The notes under the pieces were generated by a model. It did not search any database, was not told the DNA's origin, and was given only the letters and a program-made list of their open reading frames with translations. From Lachnoclostridium sp. An118 (GTDB lineage: Bacteria > Bacillota > Clostridia > Lachnospirales > Lachnospiraceae), in NCBI RefSeq assembly GCF_002160985.1, contig NZ_NFLQ01000011.1:44878-108877 (forward strand): DNA of 64,000 bases, in the 5' to 3' direction. Positions within the stretch are counted from its first letter, which is position 1. Each line of letters opens with the position of its first letter. Below are positions 1-9,090 of the stretch, piece after piece. Both the position numbers and the translations under genes were made by a program.

Positions 1-193
1 GAAAGCCTGCGTCCTTCAGGCGCATGGTGCGCTTGTCAATGATGAGCATGGTAACTGTCTGTGCCGCGGCGTCCAGCTGCTCCTGCTGCGCAGCCTGCCT
101 TTTCTCAGCTCTTTTGCCGAGGAAGTACAGCACGATACACGCAATGATCAGAACGACCAGGATTATTGTCAAAACAATCGTTAATGTAGTCAC
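1..193 (-). CDS. N-terminal part of a small membrane-anchored protein (cut by window edge)
   Basis: Read on the minus strand from a GTG at 193, preceded by GAGGAGG at about 201-207, a good ribosome site at 7 nt spacing. The first 25 or so residues form one hydrophobic helix (LTIVLTIILVVLIIACIVLYF). A charged Arg/Lys/Gln-rich segment follows, then a conserved-looking VTMLIIDKRTMRLKDAG. The layout is a single N-terminal anchor with a cytoplasmic tail, as in short uncharacterised Lachnospiraceae membrane proteins. The gene runs off the left edge, so length and function cannot be judged. Confidence 0.7.
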   Translation of the reverse strand, partial: MTTLTIVLTIILVVLIIACIVLYFLGKRAEKRQAAQQEQLDAAAQTVTMLIIDKRTMRLKDAGF

Positions 194-340
194 GGGGAAA
201 CCTCCTCACTATGTAATAATCGCACAGTATATTTTAACATTGTTTAGGGGCTTGCGCAATGTTTTTCTTGAAGGGATTTGGTTTTTTGGATGAAATGGCA
301 GTGAAAAAATATAAAGCTACTTTTCTTCAAAAGAGGGATG

Positions 341-349
341 TGCTATACT
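341..349 (+). promoter_or_regulatory. Extended -10 promoter for the FKBP-like lipoprotein
   Basis: TGCTATACT at 341-349 is an extended -10 (TGn plus TATACT). No strong -35 is seen. It lies about 70 nt before the ATG at 419, in the only non-coding gap before that gene. Confidence 0.45.
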
Positions 350-418
350 GATACGAGTACCCGGCAAAGAAGAATAGCAGGGTGACAAGAAATCCAAAAG
401 AGTCAAGAGGTGTAGATA

Positions 419-1474
419 ATGAAGAGAAAAGCAGCGCTTTTACTGGCCGGCATGCTGGTCTGCTCCGCCGCACTGGCAGGCTGCTCCGGCGGTAACCAGG
501 CGTCTAATGACTATGTGACGGTCGGCGGTTACAAAGGAATAGAAGTGGACAAGGTAGAGGACCAGGAGGAAGTGACAGACGAGGACATCGACAATTACAT
601 TGCTTCCGTTCAGCAGCAGAACGCACAGGAGGTGACAGACCGCCCTGTCCAGGAGGGAGACATTGCCAATATCGACTTTGTTGGAAAGATGGACGGACAG
701 GAGTTTGACGGCGGTTCCGGACAGGGGTATGATCTGACTATCGGTTCCGGGCAGTTTATCGACGGCTTCGAGGACAGTGTCATCGGCCATAGTGTGGGCG
801 AGACCTTTGACTGGAACGGCCAGTTTCCGGACCCCTACACAGGAAATCCCGATTATTCCGGCAAGCCGGTGACATTTACCATCACAGTCAACTCTATCAG
901 CACCCTCCCGGAGGTGAACGATGATTTTGTAAAGACTGTGTCAGAAGAGTCAAGTACAGTGGACGAGTACAGGGAGGAGGTCAAGAAGACCCTGGAGGAG
1001 TCCGCTGAGGAAAATTATAGCTACAGCCTGCAGGCAGAAGCCTGGGATGCAGTCCTTGAGAAGGCGGAGGTAGAGAAGTACCCCGAGGACGAGGTGAATG
1101 CGATCAAGGATCAGCTCATCCAGCAGTATAAGGATGCGGCAGAATCCTACGGCATGACCTATGAGGACTTTATCACAAGCCAGATGAACACGGATGTGTC
1201 CAGCTTTGAGAAGCAGGCTGAGGAGGCTGCGCAGCAGTCCATCAAGCAGAAGTATGTTGCCCGTGCTATCGCAGATGAAGAGGACCTGACGCCTACGGAC
1301 GAGGAGTATGAGGAGCATTTCCAGGATCTGGCAGAGTCCTACGGCTTTGAGGATGTGGATGCGCTTAAGCAGGCGGCCTCCGAGGACGATCTGAAGGACA
1401 TGGTGCTCCAGCAGGTCGTGCAGGAGTGGCTGGCAGACAACTGCATACAGGTAGTCAATGACTCGGCGGAGTAG
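419..1474 (+). CDS. FKBP/trigger-factor-like peptidyl-prolyl isomerase lipoprotein
   Basis: A 351-residue protein with a lipoprotein signal: basic start MKRK, a hydrophobic stretch and lipobox LAGC at about residues 19-22. Residues 60-160 resemble an FKBP domain (DIANIDFVGKMDGQEFDGG, then IGSGQFIDGFEDSVIGHSVGE). The acidic helical remainder resembles the trigger-factor C-terminal chaperone domain. The expected role is catalysing prolyl isomerisation and assisting folding of secreted proteins at the outer membrane face, like PrsA-type foldases. An AGAGGTG ribosome site precedes the ATG. It stands alone with its own promoter and a terminator directly after. Domain identity is fairly secure; the substrate is unknown. 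Confidence 0.87.
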   Translation: MKRKAALLLAGMLVCSAALAGCSGGNQASNDYVTVGGYKGIEVDKVEDQEEVTDEDIDNYIASVQQQNAQEVTDRPVQEGDIANIDFVGKMDGQEFDGGSGQGYDLTIGSGQFIDGFEDSVIGHSVGETFDWNGQFPDPYTGNPDYSGKPVTFTITVNSISTLPEVNDDFVKTVSEESSTVDEYREEVKKTLEESAEENYSYSLQAEAWDAVLEKAEVEKYPEDEVNAIKDQLIQQYKDAAESYGMTYEDFITSQMNTDVSSFEKQAEEAAQQSIKQKYVARAIADEEDLTPTDEEYEEHFQDLAESYGFEDVDALKQAASEDDLKDMVLQQVVQEWLADNCIQVVNDSAE

Positions 1475-1493
1475 GAGGCAAAACGTATAGGGA

Positions 1494-1522
1494 GGCAGCG
1501 CTGTGAGGGCGCTGCCTTTTTT
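1494..1522 (+). terminator. Intrinsic terminator after the FKBP-like lipoprotein
   Basis: GGCAGCGC (1494-1501) pairs with GCGCTGCC (1509-1516), an 8-bp GC stem with a 7-nt loop, followed by six T (1517-1522). Confidence 0.9.
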
Positions 1523-1630
1523 ATGTCCGAAGCGGAGGCGTGTTTCTGTATGATGGTGTTTTTATTGGACAGCTTGCCATTTATTCTGATTACAAGAACA
1601 AGATCCACAAAAAGGAGAGGAGGAATCAGA

Positions 1631-2269
1631 ATGAATGTAATTGTCAGTATGATATCGGTGGAAGGGAAAAAGGTGTATCACCGGCCGGACTGTGTGTATG
1701 TGAAGCGGATGAAGCCCCAGAACCGGATGAGCCTTTCCCGAAAGCAGGCGGTGGAACAGGGATGCCGCTGCTGCCGCTGCTGCGGCGGCCTGCGGGGAGA
1801 GATGAGGGAGACTGCTCAGATCCTGGCATGGCAGAGGGATTACCGGGTGTCTCTGGATTATGTGAAAAAGACAGACACTCTGTATGTGCGGACACGCATT
1901 GGCTGCTGGAAAATTTTTTGTCAGAGGGACGGAGCCTTGTATCTACTCTTCCACAGAAATACCTACAGTAATTCTATGCCGCTTGAGCAGGCTATCCAGG
2001 GAGATTACCATCGGCAGGGAGATGTAAAGCCTGCGGAATCTCTTTTGAAGCTGATCCGGTATATTGCGGATCATGACAAGGCGATACTGATCATCAGGGA
2101 TGATTACCGGAAACTGCCCCAGTCCACAAAACGGCAGAAGAAATATTACCGGCAGGCAGAGCGGAGAGTGAAAAGATTGGAACAAAGGCAGTCCCGGCAG
2201 CGGATGGAAGATCTGTTTCGGGAGATTGAGGAGAAGGATCCGGAGATGCGAAGGCTGGCATTTTGTTAA
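1631..2269 (+). CDS. Conserved hypothetical protein with a Cys-rich N-terminal segment
   Basis: 212 residues from ATG 1631, chosen because a GAGAGGAGG ribosome site lies at about 1614-1622; ATGs further upstream have none. The N-terminal part reads KVYHRPDCVYVKRMKPQNR and then CRCCRCCGG. This spacing recalls the short metal-binding motif of Ada-type domains (a peptide meant to bring Cys residues together), but it is only a resemblance. The C-terminal 60 residues are rich in Arg, Lys and Glu and probably form a coiled coil. No signal peptide or membrane segment is visible. It is flanked by terminator-bounded gaps, so it appears monocistronic. Function unknown. Confidence 0.7.
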   Translation: MNVIVSMISVEGKKVYHRPDCVYVKRMKPQNRMSLSRKQAVEQGCRCCRCCGGLRGEMRETAQILAWQRDYRVSLDYVKKTDTLYVRTRIGCWKIFCQRDGALYLLFHRNTYSNSMPLEQAIQGDYHRQGDVKPAESLLKLIRYIADHDKAILIIRDDYRKLPQSTKRQKKYYRQAERRVKRLEQRQSRQRMEDLFREIEEKDPEMRRLAFC

Positions 2270-2537
2270 TGACGCAGGGATTACGAAAAGAATGTCTGCA
2301 AAGTGAAGAAGGGGAAGACGGATATTGGGGAGAGTTAGCATTGACTCGGGTAAAATAGGAAGTGTGATTTCAAAGAGTGATAAAATAGTGGGGGCGGATG
2401 TGGTAAAGTCTTTTTTACTTGCGTTGATAGATGAGTATAAAGATGGAAAAGCCCTGTGGATTTAAATCCTCGGATTTGGTTTGACTAACTGGAAGCAATG
2501 TATAAGAATTCCCGGTATCCAGAGCATGATGGAAAAT

Positions 2538-2705
2538 CTCCCGCCCCATAGTTGATTTCACATGTCTGTAGAGTTATAATCCAACTACCGATGTTCATGG
2601 CTGGCGGGAGCTGGGGACTGAAGCCGTGCGCATGTGTGCGGCGGCACTGGCGTGGCATCCTGGTTTTGCCAATAGAGGCGGATTTTTTGTCCATTGCGGA
2701 GGTAG
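2538..2705 (+). promoter_or_regulatory. Structured 5' leader of the antiporter gene, possible riboswitch
   Basis: CTCCCGCC (2538-2545) pairs exactly with GGCGGGAG (2603-2610). Inside it, TAGTTGATT (2549-2557) pairs with AATCCAACTA (2578-2587) apart from one bulged C. A further GC-rich tract with a short TGGC/GCCA hairpin follows up to the ribosome site at 2698. Two nested stems this long, in a leader of about 170 nt before an ion antiporter, look like a cis-regulatory RNA. I could not match it to a named class such as the Na+ (DUF1646) or Li+ (nhaA) motifs. Confidence 0.4.
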
Positions 2706-2710
2706 CAATC

Positions 2711-4147
2711 GTGAAACAAAAGATAATTTTACCAGGCATTCTTTTGGGCCTTCTTCTCTTCTGCCCGCTCTGCGTGCAGGCGGCGGATACTGCCCGGGAG
2801 TCGGCGGTCCCTATATGGCTCTGCATTCCATTTGCCGGACTGCTCCTGTGCATTGCCGTCATGCCCCTTATTAAGGGAGAGTGGTGGGAGACACACCAGC
2901 CCCATGCGGTGATCTTCTGGATCCTGGCTATGGTCATCCCCTTTGCAGTCTGCTACGGGGCGGGTCGGGCAGTGGAAACGGTGCTGGAGTGTGCCGTGAA
3001 TGATTACCTGACTTTTATTATCCTTCTGTTCGGCCTGTTCTGCGTGTCGGGCAATATTACCATGGAGGGGGATTTTGCGGGATCCCCGCGGGTCAATGTG
3101 GGGCTTCTTGTCCTTGGCACGCTCCTTTCCAGCTGTATCGGCACCACCGGAGCCAGCATGCTCATGGTGCGCCCGGTGCTGAAAATGAATTCATGGAGAA
3201 AGCGGAAGGCGCACCTTATGGTCTTCTTTATCTTTCTTGTCTCCAATATGGGCGGCATCCTTACGCCGATCGGAGATCCGCCGCTGCTCATGGGCTTCAT
3301 GAGGGACGTTCCTTTCTTCTGGAGTCTCCGTCTGTTCCCTGTCCTTATTTTTAATATGGTCCTCCTTCTGTTTATCTTTTACCATGTGGATAAGAGAATG
3401 TACCGCAAGGATATTTCCGAGGGGCGCAAGCCGGATATCAGCAGGCCGGGGACACAGTTTTGTATTGACGGCCTCCACAATCTGCTCTTCCTTGCGATGA
3501 TCGTAGGCGCCGTCATCTTAAGCGGCGTGCTGCCGGGGCTTCCTGTCTTCCAGGACAGTGCGGGGAATGTGCTCGGCCTGCAGATTTTCGGCGGCGTTAC
3601 GCTGAGTTACCCATCCCTGATCGAGATTGTGATCATTCTCGCGGCGGCCTTTCTCTCCTTTAGGACAACGCCAAAAGATGTCCGGACGAGGAACCACTTT
3701 ACCTGGGGAGCGATCCAGGAGGTGGCGGTGCTTTTTATCGGCATCTTCATTACCATGCAGCCGGCTCTGATGCTGCTGCGGCAGGTGGGCCCGGATCTCG
3801 GCCTAAATCAGCCCTGGCAGCTCTTCTGGGCCACCGGCGCCCTGTCGAGCTTCCTGGATAACACGCCCACGTACCTTGTCTTCCTCACAACCGCGGGCAC
3901 GCTGGGCTTCACAAGCGGGATCGGGACCAGTCTCGGCACGATCCCGGCGTCCTTTCTGTCGGCGATCTCCTGCGGCGCTGTGTTCATGGGGGCCAATACC
4001 TACATAGGAAACGCACCGAACTTTATGGTGAAATCCATCTCGGATGAAAACGGCGTCAATATGCCTTCGTTCTTCGGATACATGCTGTGGTCCGTCGGGA
4101 TTTTGGTCCCGGTCTTTCTTGTGGACACATTGATTTTCTTCTTATAA
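2711..4147 (+). CDS. NhaD/CitMHS-like Na+/H+ antiporter family membrane protein
   Basis: 478 residues from a GTG at 2711, which has GGAGGT at 2698-2703 (7 nt spacing); the frame stays open upstream but has no ribosome site there. A cleavable-looking signal (LPGILLGLLLFCPLCVQA) is followed by about 11-12 hydrophobic segments. Diagnostic ion-transporter stretches are GTTGASMLMVRPVLK, GGILTPIGDPPLLMGF and SSFLDNTPTYLVF, typical of the NhaD/SLC13-like (IT superfamily) antiporters where Pro-Ile-Gly-Asp lines the ion site. Expected role: exchange of Na+ or Li+ for protons at the cytoplasmic membrane. It is followed 12 nt later by the kinase-like gene, so the two probably form an operon under the structured leader. 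Confidence 0.85.
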   Translation: MKQKIILPGILLGLLLFCPLCVQAADTARESAVPIWLCIPFAGLLLCIAVMPLIKGEWWETHQPHAVIFWILAMVIPFAVCYGAGRAVETVLECAVNDYLTFIILLFGLFCVSGNITMEGDFAGSPRVNVGLLVLGTLLSSCIGTTGASMLMVRPVLKMNSWRKRKAHLMVFFIFLVSNMGGILTPIGDPPLLMGFMRDVPFFWSLRLFPVLIFNMVLLLFIFYHVDKRMYRKDISEGRKPDISRPGTQFCIDGLHNLLFLAMIVGAVILSGVLPGLPVFQDSAGNVLGLQIFGGVTLSYPSLIEIVIILAAAFLSFRTTPKDVRTRNHFTWGAIQEVAVLFIGIFITMQPALMLLRQVGPDLGLNQPWQLFWATGALSSFLDNTPTYLVFLTTAGTLGFTSGIGTSLGTIPASFLSAISCGAVFMGANTYIGNAPNFMVKSISDENGVNMPSFFGYMLWSVGILVPVFLVDTLIFFL

Positions 4148-4159
4148 GGGGGGACAGAT

Positions 4160-5173
4160 ATGCAGGAAAACAGAGAAAAATGTATGGAACTTGCCAACCG
4201 CGTTTATGATCTGGACGGAGAAGTCTACAGCTGCGTCGGGTCTTCCCTTGGAAGGACTTTTACCGGAAACAGGGAGAGCACAGTGCAGAACCTGTGCGGC
4301 CTGATGCTGACCAGACCGGGGGGACACCTCTTGAGGAGCGAGCTGGCTCTGATCAGCAATATGGCAAGAACCATCAAAGATAAAGAAAAACGGGCACAGA
4401 TGATGGCGGAATACGATGCGCTTCTGAAAGAGATCGAGGCGCTCCCGGACAGCTTCGGGAAGGTAGACATTGTAGATCTCTCCCGCGTGGAGTTAAATCT
4501 CACCGCCCGGAAAAAGCTGTCGGAAAAAGATCCCCTGGTGATCTGCATCAGCCGCACGCAGGGGAGCGCCGGCAACGACATCGGATTTGAGCTGGCGGAT
4601 GACCTGCATATTAACTATTATGATGTGGAAATCTTCAATCAGGTCTTAAACCGGATGGAGGTGGAAAAAGGATCAGTCGGAGATGCGGAGACAGAGCATT
4701 TTGAGGAGTTTGACAAATACCGCAAAAGCAGATTTAATCTGAAAAAATGGCTGCATGAGTTTAACCGCTATCACGGACTTTCCAAACAGGACGCCGTATT
4801 TTTCAATATGAGCGATCTGATCTGCGATCTGGCCAGGACAGAGGACTGCGTGATCATGGGGCGCTGTGCGGATTCCATTCTCACTAACAACCATATCCCT
4901 CATCTCAGCATTTTTATCAGCGCGCCGTTTCCGCTGCGGGTTCAGAGAATCATGGCCTCCAAAAATATGGATCTGCGCCATGCGAGCCGCTTCCTGAAGC
5001 AGATGGACCGGCAGCATCAGAAATATTATGATTTCTACACATACGGCCGGTGGGGACATCCGGAAAACTATGATCTGTGCATCAACAGCGCCAATTACGG
5101 GATCAGGGAAACCATTGATCTGATTGAGCGTCTGATTGACACCCCCGGGAAGACGGGGAATGAGGGCGCATGA
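4160..5173 (+). CDS. Cytidylate kinase-like family protein
   Basis: 337 residues; the ATG at 4160 is 12 nt after the antiporter stop, with GGGGGACAG as ribosome site. The first 130 residues are helical and of unknown role. From about residue 130 the protein matches the cytidylate-kinase-like fold common in Clostridia: VICISRTQGSAGNDIGFELADDL resembles a nucleotide-binding start, followed by VIMGRCADSIL and LSIFISAPFPLRVQRIM, then a basic lid-like helix. The loop lacks a strict GxxGxGKS P-loop, as usual for this group, so the true substrate is uncertain. Cotranscription with the antiporter is likely from spacing alone. Confidence 0.75.
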   Translation: MQENREKCMELANRVYDLDGEVYSCVGSSLGRTFTGNRESTVQNLCGLMLTRPGGHLLRSELALISNMARTIKDKEKRAQMMAEYDALLKEIEALPDSFGKVDIVDLSRVELNLTARKKLSEKDPLVICISRTQGSAGNDIGFELADDLHINYYDVEIFNQVLNRMEVEKGSVGDAETEHFEEFDKYRKSRFNLKKWLHEFNRYHGLSKQDAVFFNMSDLICDLARTEDCVIMGRCADSILTNNHIPHLSIFISAPFPLRVQRIMASKNMDLRHASRFLKQMDRQHQKYYDFYTYGRWGHPENYDLCINSANYGIRETIDLIERLIDTPGKTGNEGA

Positions 5174-5205
5174 TTCTAACGGAAATGTTATTTGTTAGAC
5201 AATCA

Positions 5206-5272
5206 TTCTTAATTTCCCGTCCTGCATCTGCCAGACTTAGCGACAAGACAAAGACGCCTGACGGCGAGACGG
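5206..5272 (+). repeat. Orphan copy of the amt leader element (67 nt)
   Basis: Aligned without gaps to 27741-27807, this stretch differs at about 9 of 67 positions; ACAAGACAAAGACGCCTGAC is identical in both. The copy at 27741 is the leader of the ammonium transporter gene. Here no terminator hairpin follows, and the next gene (5385) is a frameshifted membrane protein. It may be a relic of a nitrogen-regulated leader or still control something. The AAAGACGCC core recalls leaders bound by ANTAR-domain antiterminators; I could not confirm a two-hairpin fold by eye. Confidence 0.55.
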
Positions 5273-5384
5273 GCGACAAAGCAGTTTGGAGGTATGTGGG
5301 ACTGCAATAATGGCGGGATTTACCCAGATTTAACAATCTCCCACCTTTTTACTTGTTATAATAAGAGCGAACGGGAGGGGTATT

Positions 5385-6279
5385 ATGCGTGGAGATGGCA
5401 GCAGATTTATAAGAGAACATCCGGTGATCCTGATCCTGCTGATCGCGGTGCCTGTGTGCCTGGCGGCAGGACTGGCCACAGGCATCTCTGGGCTCCTGGG
5501 CGGGAAAGAGGGGCTTCCCGGGTATATTTCCAGCTGGGTCTGGAGACTGGCAGTATCCCTTGGGATCCTGGCCACAGTGCTGTACATGGTCATCCGGGGC
5601 ATAAATGCAGGCAGACGTAAGGGAGCGAGCGCAGTCCGCACCGCTCTCATGGCTCTGGGAGTGGCGGTATGCCTGCTTCTGGTGATCTGGCTGCTCCAGG
5701 CGCCTATACGGGACATTCCTTATCTGATGGCGCCGGAAGACACCTATGTGCGTCAGTCCAGCTATGATGTGAGCTCCGGCGAAAGCCCGGGCTGCTACTG
5801 TGTGGAGGGCATCAGCGCAGAGGGAGAAGGGGTGGGATTTTGTGAGCCAGGAAGAGGCCAATACGATGGTCGCCTCTGTGTTCGCATCCGGGGAGAGCCG
5901 CTTTGAGGATCATCCCCTGATCCACCTTGTCAACAAAAGAGGACAGAGTATCACGGTATTTGTGCGCAATACGACAGAGCACGATGCCCCTGTGCAGGAC
6001 TGCATGGCTGATGTCATTTCCTTGAGCAACGACAATCTGGAATATGAGGGGATAGATGTGTTCCTGCCGGGAGAACTGATCCTGTCCTGGTCCGGAAGAG
6101 AAAAGATGGCAGAGCAATATGGGGAACCAGATGAGACAAACAAGATGGGAGACCATCAGACAGAATATACCTATCATCTTTTTGGGGAAGAGTACGGACA
6201 CAGGATACGGCTGGGCTACGGCCCCAACAATCTCCTGCACTCCATCTGGATAGAAAACTGGATAGAGACAGATCAGTGA
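5385..6279 (+). pseudogene. Hypothetical membrane protein, interrupted by a one-base frameshift
   Basis: The ATG at 5385 follows GGGAGGGG. The first frame gives two or three membrane segments (VILILLIAVPVCLAAGL, WRLAVSLGILATVLYMVI, ALMALGVAVCLLLVIWLL) and a soluble part up to about 5835, then stops at 5906. The continuation lies one frame over (WDFVSQEEANTMV onward) and stops at 6279. Deleting one G from the GGGG run near 5829-5832 would join the halves into a protein of about 297 residues with the sense EGWDFVSQEE. The soluble C-terminal part is not recognised. The shift sits in a homopolymer, so a sequencing error is as likely as true decay. Confidence 0.6.
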
Positions 6280-6322
6280 AAGCTGGGACAGGACCTGTAA
6301 CGGGACAGATTTTGAAAGGAAA

Positions 6323-6351
6323 GCATGACTTTTTGTTCCCCTGCATACATT
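6323..6351 (+). promoter_or_regulatory. Possible sigma-E-type promoter of spoIIID
   Basis: GCATGACT (6323-6330), a 13-nt spacer and CATACATT (6344-6351) resemble a sporulation sigma-E promoter (-10 near CATACAAT). A start near 6357 would give a leader of about 22 nt that contains AGGGG 5 nt before the ATG. Known biology: spoIIID is a sigma-E gene in Bacillus. The match here is approximate. Confidence 0.4.
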
Positions 6352-6378
6352 GTAAAAAGAATGTATGCAGGGGTTTTT
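6338..6378 (+). terminator. 14-bp hairpin with T5 abutting the spoIIID start codon
   Basis: CCCCTGCATACATT (6338-6351) pairs perfectly with AATGTATGCAGGGG (6360-6373); five T follow and the spoIIID ATG starts at 6379. It should end transcripts from the upstream gene. It also traps the only ribosome-site-like sequence (AGGGG) in the 3' arm, so read-through RNA would not translate spoIIID, whereas a transcript started from the promoter inside the 5' arm could not form the hairpin. Confidence 0.75.
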
Positions 6379-6510
6379 ATGAAGGAGTATATTGAGGAGA
6401 GGGCAGTGGAGATCGCATGCTATATCATTGAACATAAGGCGACCGTAAGGCAGACGGCAAAAAGATTCGGGGTAAGTAAATCTACCATACATATGGAAGT
6501 GATAATATAG
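6379..6510 (+). CDS. spoIIID: SpoIIID, N-terminal half (split gene, left part)
   Basis: SpoIIID is a small DNA-binding regulator of mother-cell genes in sporulation. The 43-codon frame starts MKEYIEERAVEIACYIIEH, then KATVRQTAKRFGVSKSTIH, the characteristic SpoIIID start and first helices of its HTH. After codon 38 (His, 6490-6492) the match stops: foreign residues MEVII and a stop follow, cutting the protein inside the recognition helix. The missing part (KDVTDRLLQINPSL onward) lies at 27517-27665. Joining the parts at ACATA (6489-6493 = 27512-27516) gives 264 nt, 87 codons plus stop, in frame, a normal SpoIIID length. The left fragment alone cannot be a working regulator. An in-frame ATG at 6361 lies inside the hairpin and is less likely as start. 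Confidence 0.9.
   Translation: MKEYIEERAVEIACYIIEHKATVRQTAKRFGVSKSTIHMEVII
6489..6493. other. Left attachment site of the spoIIID element (core ACATA)
   Basis: ACATA at 6489-6493 recurs at 27512-27516. The surroundings are ACCATACATATGG on the left and ACCGCACATAAAG on the right. Crossover in this core restores ATACATAAAGATGT in the host gene, in which ACAT and ATGT form an inverted repeat, as often seen around serine recombinase crossover points. The exact cut is inferred. Confidence 0.75.
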
Positions 6511-6545
6511 AGCGATTTGTGTGGATGGTGAGATAAAGAAATAAT

Positions 6546-6570
6546 GCCGGTCAGCAGACCGGCTGTTTTT
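6546..6570 (+). terminator. Terminator just inside the left end of the spoIIID element
   Basis: GCCGGTC (6546-6552), AGCA loop, GACCGGC (6557-6563), then TGTTTTT. It lies about 50 nt inside the element and would stop transcripts entering from the spoIIID promoter. Confidence 0.8.
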
Positions 6571-6699
6571 GCGAAAAGAAAACTTGCTAAATCAGAGATA
6601 ATATTAAATAATAGAAATTAGAAACGGCCAGACTTTATGGCAGGAGAAATTGTGACTGAATAATAGATGATTGGAAATCAAAAGGAAAGGAAAAGAACG

Positions 6700-7050
6700 A
6701 TGTCTGAATGGAAGAATGTTACTGATACATTTTCAGAGGAGGAAAGACATTATAACGGTAAATATCTGGAAATTGATGAAGTGTATGATGATGTGGTTGA
6801 AGTCAGTGTGTTTTCAGCGTTGGATGAGCCATATGAAATATATTTCACTTATGATATATTTTTTGGAATTGTATATGCTGAAAAAGAAAATGTTTATGAA
6901 ATCAGGGACGAGATGAAGCGAGAGCTTCAGACAGAATACGAAAAGCATAAACAAGTAACAGATGAGTTTATAAATAAGTTTTCCGAAAAATATGGTGTAT
7001 GTATGCCGGGAGATATTTTCTCTAATTTTGATATTTCAACATTTTTTTAA
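6700..7050 (+). CDS. Hypothetical small acidic protein
   Basis: 116 residues from ATG 6700, with AAAGGAAAGGA as a weak purine ribosome site. The sequence is acidic and soluble ([20 protein letters not shown], later [21 protein letters not shown]), with no signal or membrane segment. It is followed 61 nt later by the SEC-C protein on the same strand. It is not recognised. As a small first gene of a recombinase-borne element it could be a recombination directionality factor, but nothing in the sequence shows DNA binding. Confidence 0.6.
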   Translation: MSEWKNVTDTFSEEERHYNGKYLEIDEVYDDVVEVSVFSALDEPYEIYFTYDIFFGIVYAEKENVYEIRDEMKRELQTEYEKHKQVTDEFINKFSEKYGVCMPGDIFSNFDISTFF

Positions 7051-7111
7051 TGGAGAGTCTGAGAGTTGGAGCAGAGGGGCAGTGAATGAAATAAATGGAG
7101 GAATTTTAAGA

Positions 7112-9076
7112 ATGATCACAACGGAAGAAGCTGAAAGAATAGATGGGGAATTTACGAATGCTTTTGAAATGGAAACTGTAAGTTGCAGACAGGCCGCTGA
7201 GAAAATGTATGACGCGTGGCAGGATCTGTATTCTATAATGGAGCGGGAAAATAATTATTCGGATAAACTGGGGAGCGATATCCTGGACTGGCAGATCGGA
7301 AACTGGGCGAATGACGTTACTATGGCGCTTCATAATGCCGGATTATATAAAAAGTGCATTGAAGTAAACAGGCAGATACTTAAAATTTCATGGGGGAATG
7401 GCGGAGAGTTGTTTCATGAAAATGCCAGACGCGATATTGCCGATGAATACAGTGGCAGCGGCAACATACAGAAGTGTTATCAGCTGTATGAAGAATATTT
7501 GAATGCTGATCCCCTGTGGGGATGGGGATGGATCGGGTATTTCCGGCAGTTAAATGACCATGATGATACCAAATATGAGCAGGTTCTAAACGAACTGTAT
7601 GAGAAAGTAAGATCAGGTGTGGAGTTCCGTGATAAGGAGGATCTGTATCGGGAACTTGGTGATGAATATAATACGCTGGGTAATCAGGAGCGGGCAGATT
7701 TCTTTTATGGTCTGGAAGATAACGAGAAAGCGATAAGACAGAAAAATATGTTTGCGAATACAGTTTCTACGAGTGAAACAGAGAAAGCAATCGAAAAGAT
7801 TACACACAGAAGTCAGAATTTTCCCAAAGAGGCATTCCAGGTGTTAACAGAGAATGAAGAAGAGGCGAAACCGTATCTGAGAGAATCATTGGAAAAAGCG
7901 ATACGAGAAAAAACGGATCTGGACAGTGACTATCAGCTGCATTTTTATGCATTGTTTCTGCTGGGGCAGTTTCAGGACAAAGAAGCATTTCCCAAAATTA
8001 CAGAACTTGTATCCCTCCCGCCGGAGGTTGTGAGCTATCTGATCGGAGATGCTGTTACATCAGGATTGTCGGATATCCTGTACAATACATACGATGGGGA
8101 TCTGAATCGGTTAAAACAGATGATTGCGGATATAAAAATCGATGAGTATGTCCGGGCGGATGTGCTGGATGTAATGGGACAGTTATATCTGGATGGAGAA
8201 ATCCCGGAAACAGACTGGAAAAGTTTCCTTTTACAGAAAATTCACGGGGCACAGGGATATGACCACATTTATAACAGAATAGCAGATCTGATCTGCAGAT
8301 GTCATTTTGTCGATATGCTTCCGGAGATCCGTTATATGCTTGACCATGATCTGATGGATGAGGGATATCTGGGAAAATATGATTCGTGTGTGGATCTTAT
8401 GTTTGATTACGGCGAGGAAGAAGAAACGTTTTGTGCGAAATCAATGGATGCTGCTGAATGCCTTAAGTCATGGGCGATGTTTGCAGACAGCAGTACGAAA
8501 AATCCGGATATGAGTGAGAAAGACCTGGAAAAAATGTTCAGGGCAATGGAAAGAGCCGTGAATCCTCTGATCCGAAAAAAGAAGATCGGGAGAAATGATC
8601 CCTGTCCCTGCGGAAGTGGGAAGAAGTACAAATTCTGTTGTATGAATAAGCCAAAAGAGCCTCTTGATGAGATTGAAACGCCTGAAGAACGGCGCAGATG
8701 GCTGGAGCGGTATCCGGCTGTGGGCGACGAGCGGAAACATGGAAGGGTCTATCTGAATGATTATTATGACAGAGAAAGCATCGAAACAGATAAAATCCTG
8801 TATCTTGGTTTGATGCACCGCCCGGGGCCGATCTGGAACCGGGATGAGCAAAAAGAAAACCGCCGTACAAAAGAATATCTCTATCTGGCATTTCAGAGGA
8901 CAGTTGAAATGGCGAACAGGGAAAGAGTGACATCACTGGCAGAGTTTGATAAAAAGCACAGTATCCATTACCGGTGTGAAGAGTGGATCGGCAGACTTCT
9001 AGAACTGTTGAAAGATGCCGGCGATCAGGCGATGTATAAAGAAGTTGATAACTGGACAAAAACGATGAAGAAGTAA
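7112..9076 (+). CDS. Large helical-repeat protein with SEC-C zinc motif
   Basis: 654 residues from ATG 7112, preceded by GGAGG at 7098-7102; the open frame upstream lacks a ribosome site. Residues 1-480 are helical, with TPR-like pieces ([41 protein letters not shown]) and HEAT-like acidic repeats. Near residue 490 comes a SEC-C motif, [19 protein letters not shown], which binds zinc through Cys residues as at the end of SecA and in many phage-defence or regulatory proteins. An extra domain of about 140 residues follows. The next gene starts 14 nt later, so it is probably cotranscribed. Function unknown; a protein-binding scaffold is the likely mode. Confidence 0.75.
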   Translation: MITTEEAERIDGEFTNAFEMETVSCRQAAEKMYDAWQDLYSIMERENNYSDKLGSDILDWQIGNWANDVTMALHNAGLYKKCIEVNRQILKISWGNGGELFHENARRDIADEYSGSGNIQKCYQLYEEYLNADPLWGWGWIGYFRQLNDHDDTKYEQVLNELYEKVRSGVEFRDKEDLYRELGDEYNTLGNQERADFFYGLEDNEKAIRQKNMFANTVSTSETEKAIEKITHRSQNFPKEAFQVLTENEEEAKPYLRESLEKAIREKTDLDSDYQLHFYALFLLGQFQDKEAFPKITELVSLPPEVVSYLIGDAVTSGLSDILYNTYDGDLNRLKQMIADIKIDEYVRADVLDVMGQLYLDGEIPETDWKSFLLQKIHGAQGYDHIYNRIADLICRCHFVDMLPEIRYMLDHDLMDEGYLGKYDSCVDLMFDYGEEEETFCAKSMDAAECLKSWAMFADSSTKNPDMSEKDLEKMFRAMERAVNPLIRKKKIGRNDPCPCGSGKKYKFCCMNKPKEPLDEIETPEERRRWLERYPAVGDERKHGRVYLNDYYDRESIETDKILYLGLMHRPGPIWNRDEQKENRRTKEYLYLAFQRTVEMANRERVTSLAEFDKKHSIHYRCEEWIGRLLELLKDAGDQAMYKEVDNWTKTMKK

Positions 9077-9090
9077 GGCGGTGGAAAGAG

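Noticed and set aside
6379..6510. spoIIID simply truncated by random decay
   Set aside because: The exact missing half lies at the far end of the element, in register at a shared core next to a serine recombinase, which decay would not produce.
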